In this document: positions 6,068-6,266 of the stretch, piece after piece
How the letters are laid out: each line of letters starts with the position of its first letter
Numbering within the stretch: position 1 is the first letter of the stretch
Assembly (NCBI GenBank): GCA_016650115.1
Contig: JAENWI010000090.1
Coordinates: 1 to 6,266 of the forward strand
DNA length: 6,266 bases
From: Peptostreptococcaceae bacterium
Lineage (GTDB): Bacteria > Bacillota > Clostridia > Peptostreptococcales > Anaerovoracaceae
Reading direction: 5' to 3'
Position numbers and translations under genes: made by a program
The notes under the pieces: generated by a model
Told to the model about the DNA's origin: nothing
Seen by the model: only the letters and a program-made list of their open reading frames with translations
The model's database searches: none

Positions 6068-6117
6068 CTTTATTTTTGCTAACGGCTTACATTTTAACAT
6101 ATATTCAAAAATTTATA

Positions 6118-6266
6118 TTAACATTTAACCATGTCCAAGAAGACTTCAGTAATAGCTGGATCGAATTGTGTTCCAGAACATCTCTTTATTTCATTTATTG
6201 CTTCTTGATGCCCTAATGTCGAACCATAAGTTCGCTTTGTAGTCATAGCGTCATAGGCGTCGGCAA
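6118..6266 (-). CDS. HD-GYP domain protein, C-terminal end (partial)
   Basis: The last 48 codons and TAA stop (6120-6118) of a gene that enters from the right edge of the window on the - strand. The peptide begins ADAYDAMTTKRTYG and continues with GHQEAINEIKRCSGTQFDP, then VFLDMVKC. This is the characteristic end of HD-GYP domains, where D-x-Y-D-A-M-T is followed by a helix and C-x-G-T-Q-F-D-P. HD-GYP proteins are metal-dependent phosphodiesterases that usually degrade cyclic di-GMP (some degrade other cyclic dinucleotides), often with a sensory or response-regulator domain at the N-terminus. The metal-binding HD pair and the GYP motif lie outside the window, so activity and domain partners cannot be judged. 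RTYG replaces the more usual RPYR. A strong terminator follows, and the group IIC intron is inserted in that terminator's tail. It is convergent with the recombinase operon and could be host sequence flanking it or cargo of the element. Confidence 0.85.
   Translation of the reverse strand, partial: ADAYDAMTTKRTYGSTLGHQEAINEIKRCSGTQFDPAITEVFLDMVKC

Noticed and set aside
5684..6216. Two + strand open frames (66 and 114 codons) over the intron 5' region and exon.
   Set aside because: They run antisense through conserved ribozyme domain I and the terminator hairpin and show no protein motif.
1..6266. CRISPR arrays, tRNA or rRNA genes.
   Set aside because: No regularly spaced repeat-spacer units and no tRNA cloverleaf or rRNA signature seen on either strand.

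Overview
The window looks like accessory DNA from a low-GC Gram-positive bacterium, probably a Clostridia-type Bacillota. This is inferred from AT-rich composition, strong purine-rich Shine-Dalgarno sites, a Tn554-like recombinase operon, a group IIC intron and an HD-GYP gene tail. No rRNA or host marker gene is present, so the species cannot be named.

Bases 1-3897 (+ strand) hold a tight three-gene operon. The first gene encodes a large tyrosine recombinase (about 620 residues visible, 5' end probably outside the window). The second encodes another tyrosine recombinase (520 aa from a GTG start at 1877) with a complete R-K-H-R-H-Y catalytic set. The third encodes a small helix-turn-helix plus coiled-coil protein (144 aa from ATG 3463). 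Two long tyrosine recombinases followed by a small TnpC-like DNA-binding protein is the layout of Tn554-type transposition modules. The three products probably act together to excise and integrate a larger element, whose other genes would lie left of the window. The first recombinase lacks both conserved catalytic histidines, which suggests a division of labour. Both recombinases end in cysteine clusters.

Bases 3898-4124 carry no convincing gene. They hold a 64-bp imperfect palindrome (3972-4035) and four GATTTT repeats spaced 11-13 bp apart (4018-4059). This may be the right end of the element or a recombinase binding region.

Bases 4125-6030 (- strand) are a complete group IIC intron of about 1906 nt. 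It has a GTGCG 5' end, an Oceanobacillus-type domain I core, an intact reverse transcriptase/maturase (471 aa, YADD) in domain IV, a domain V with a CGC triad, and a domain VI with a candidate bulged branch-point A.

Bases 6031-6266 hold the 5' exon: a strong 12-bp terminator hairpin (6041-6067) and, upstream of it on the - strand, the last 48 residues of an HD-GYP protein (6118-6266, running off the window). The intron sits ten bases past the hairpin, inside the terminator's T-rich tail. This is the insertion habit of group IIC introns, so the window captures one mobile element (the intron) parked between a host-type gene and the end of another (the recombinase module).
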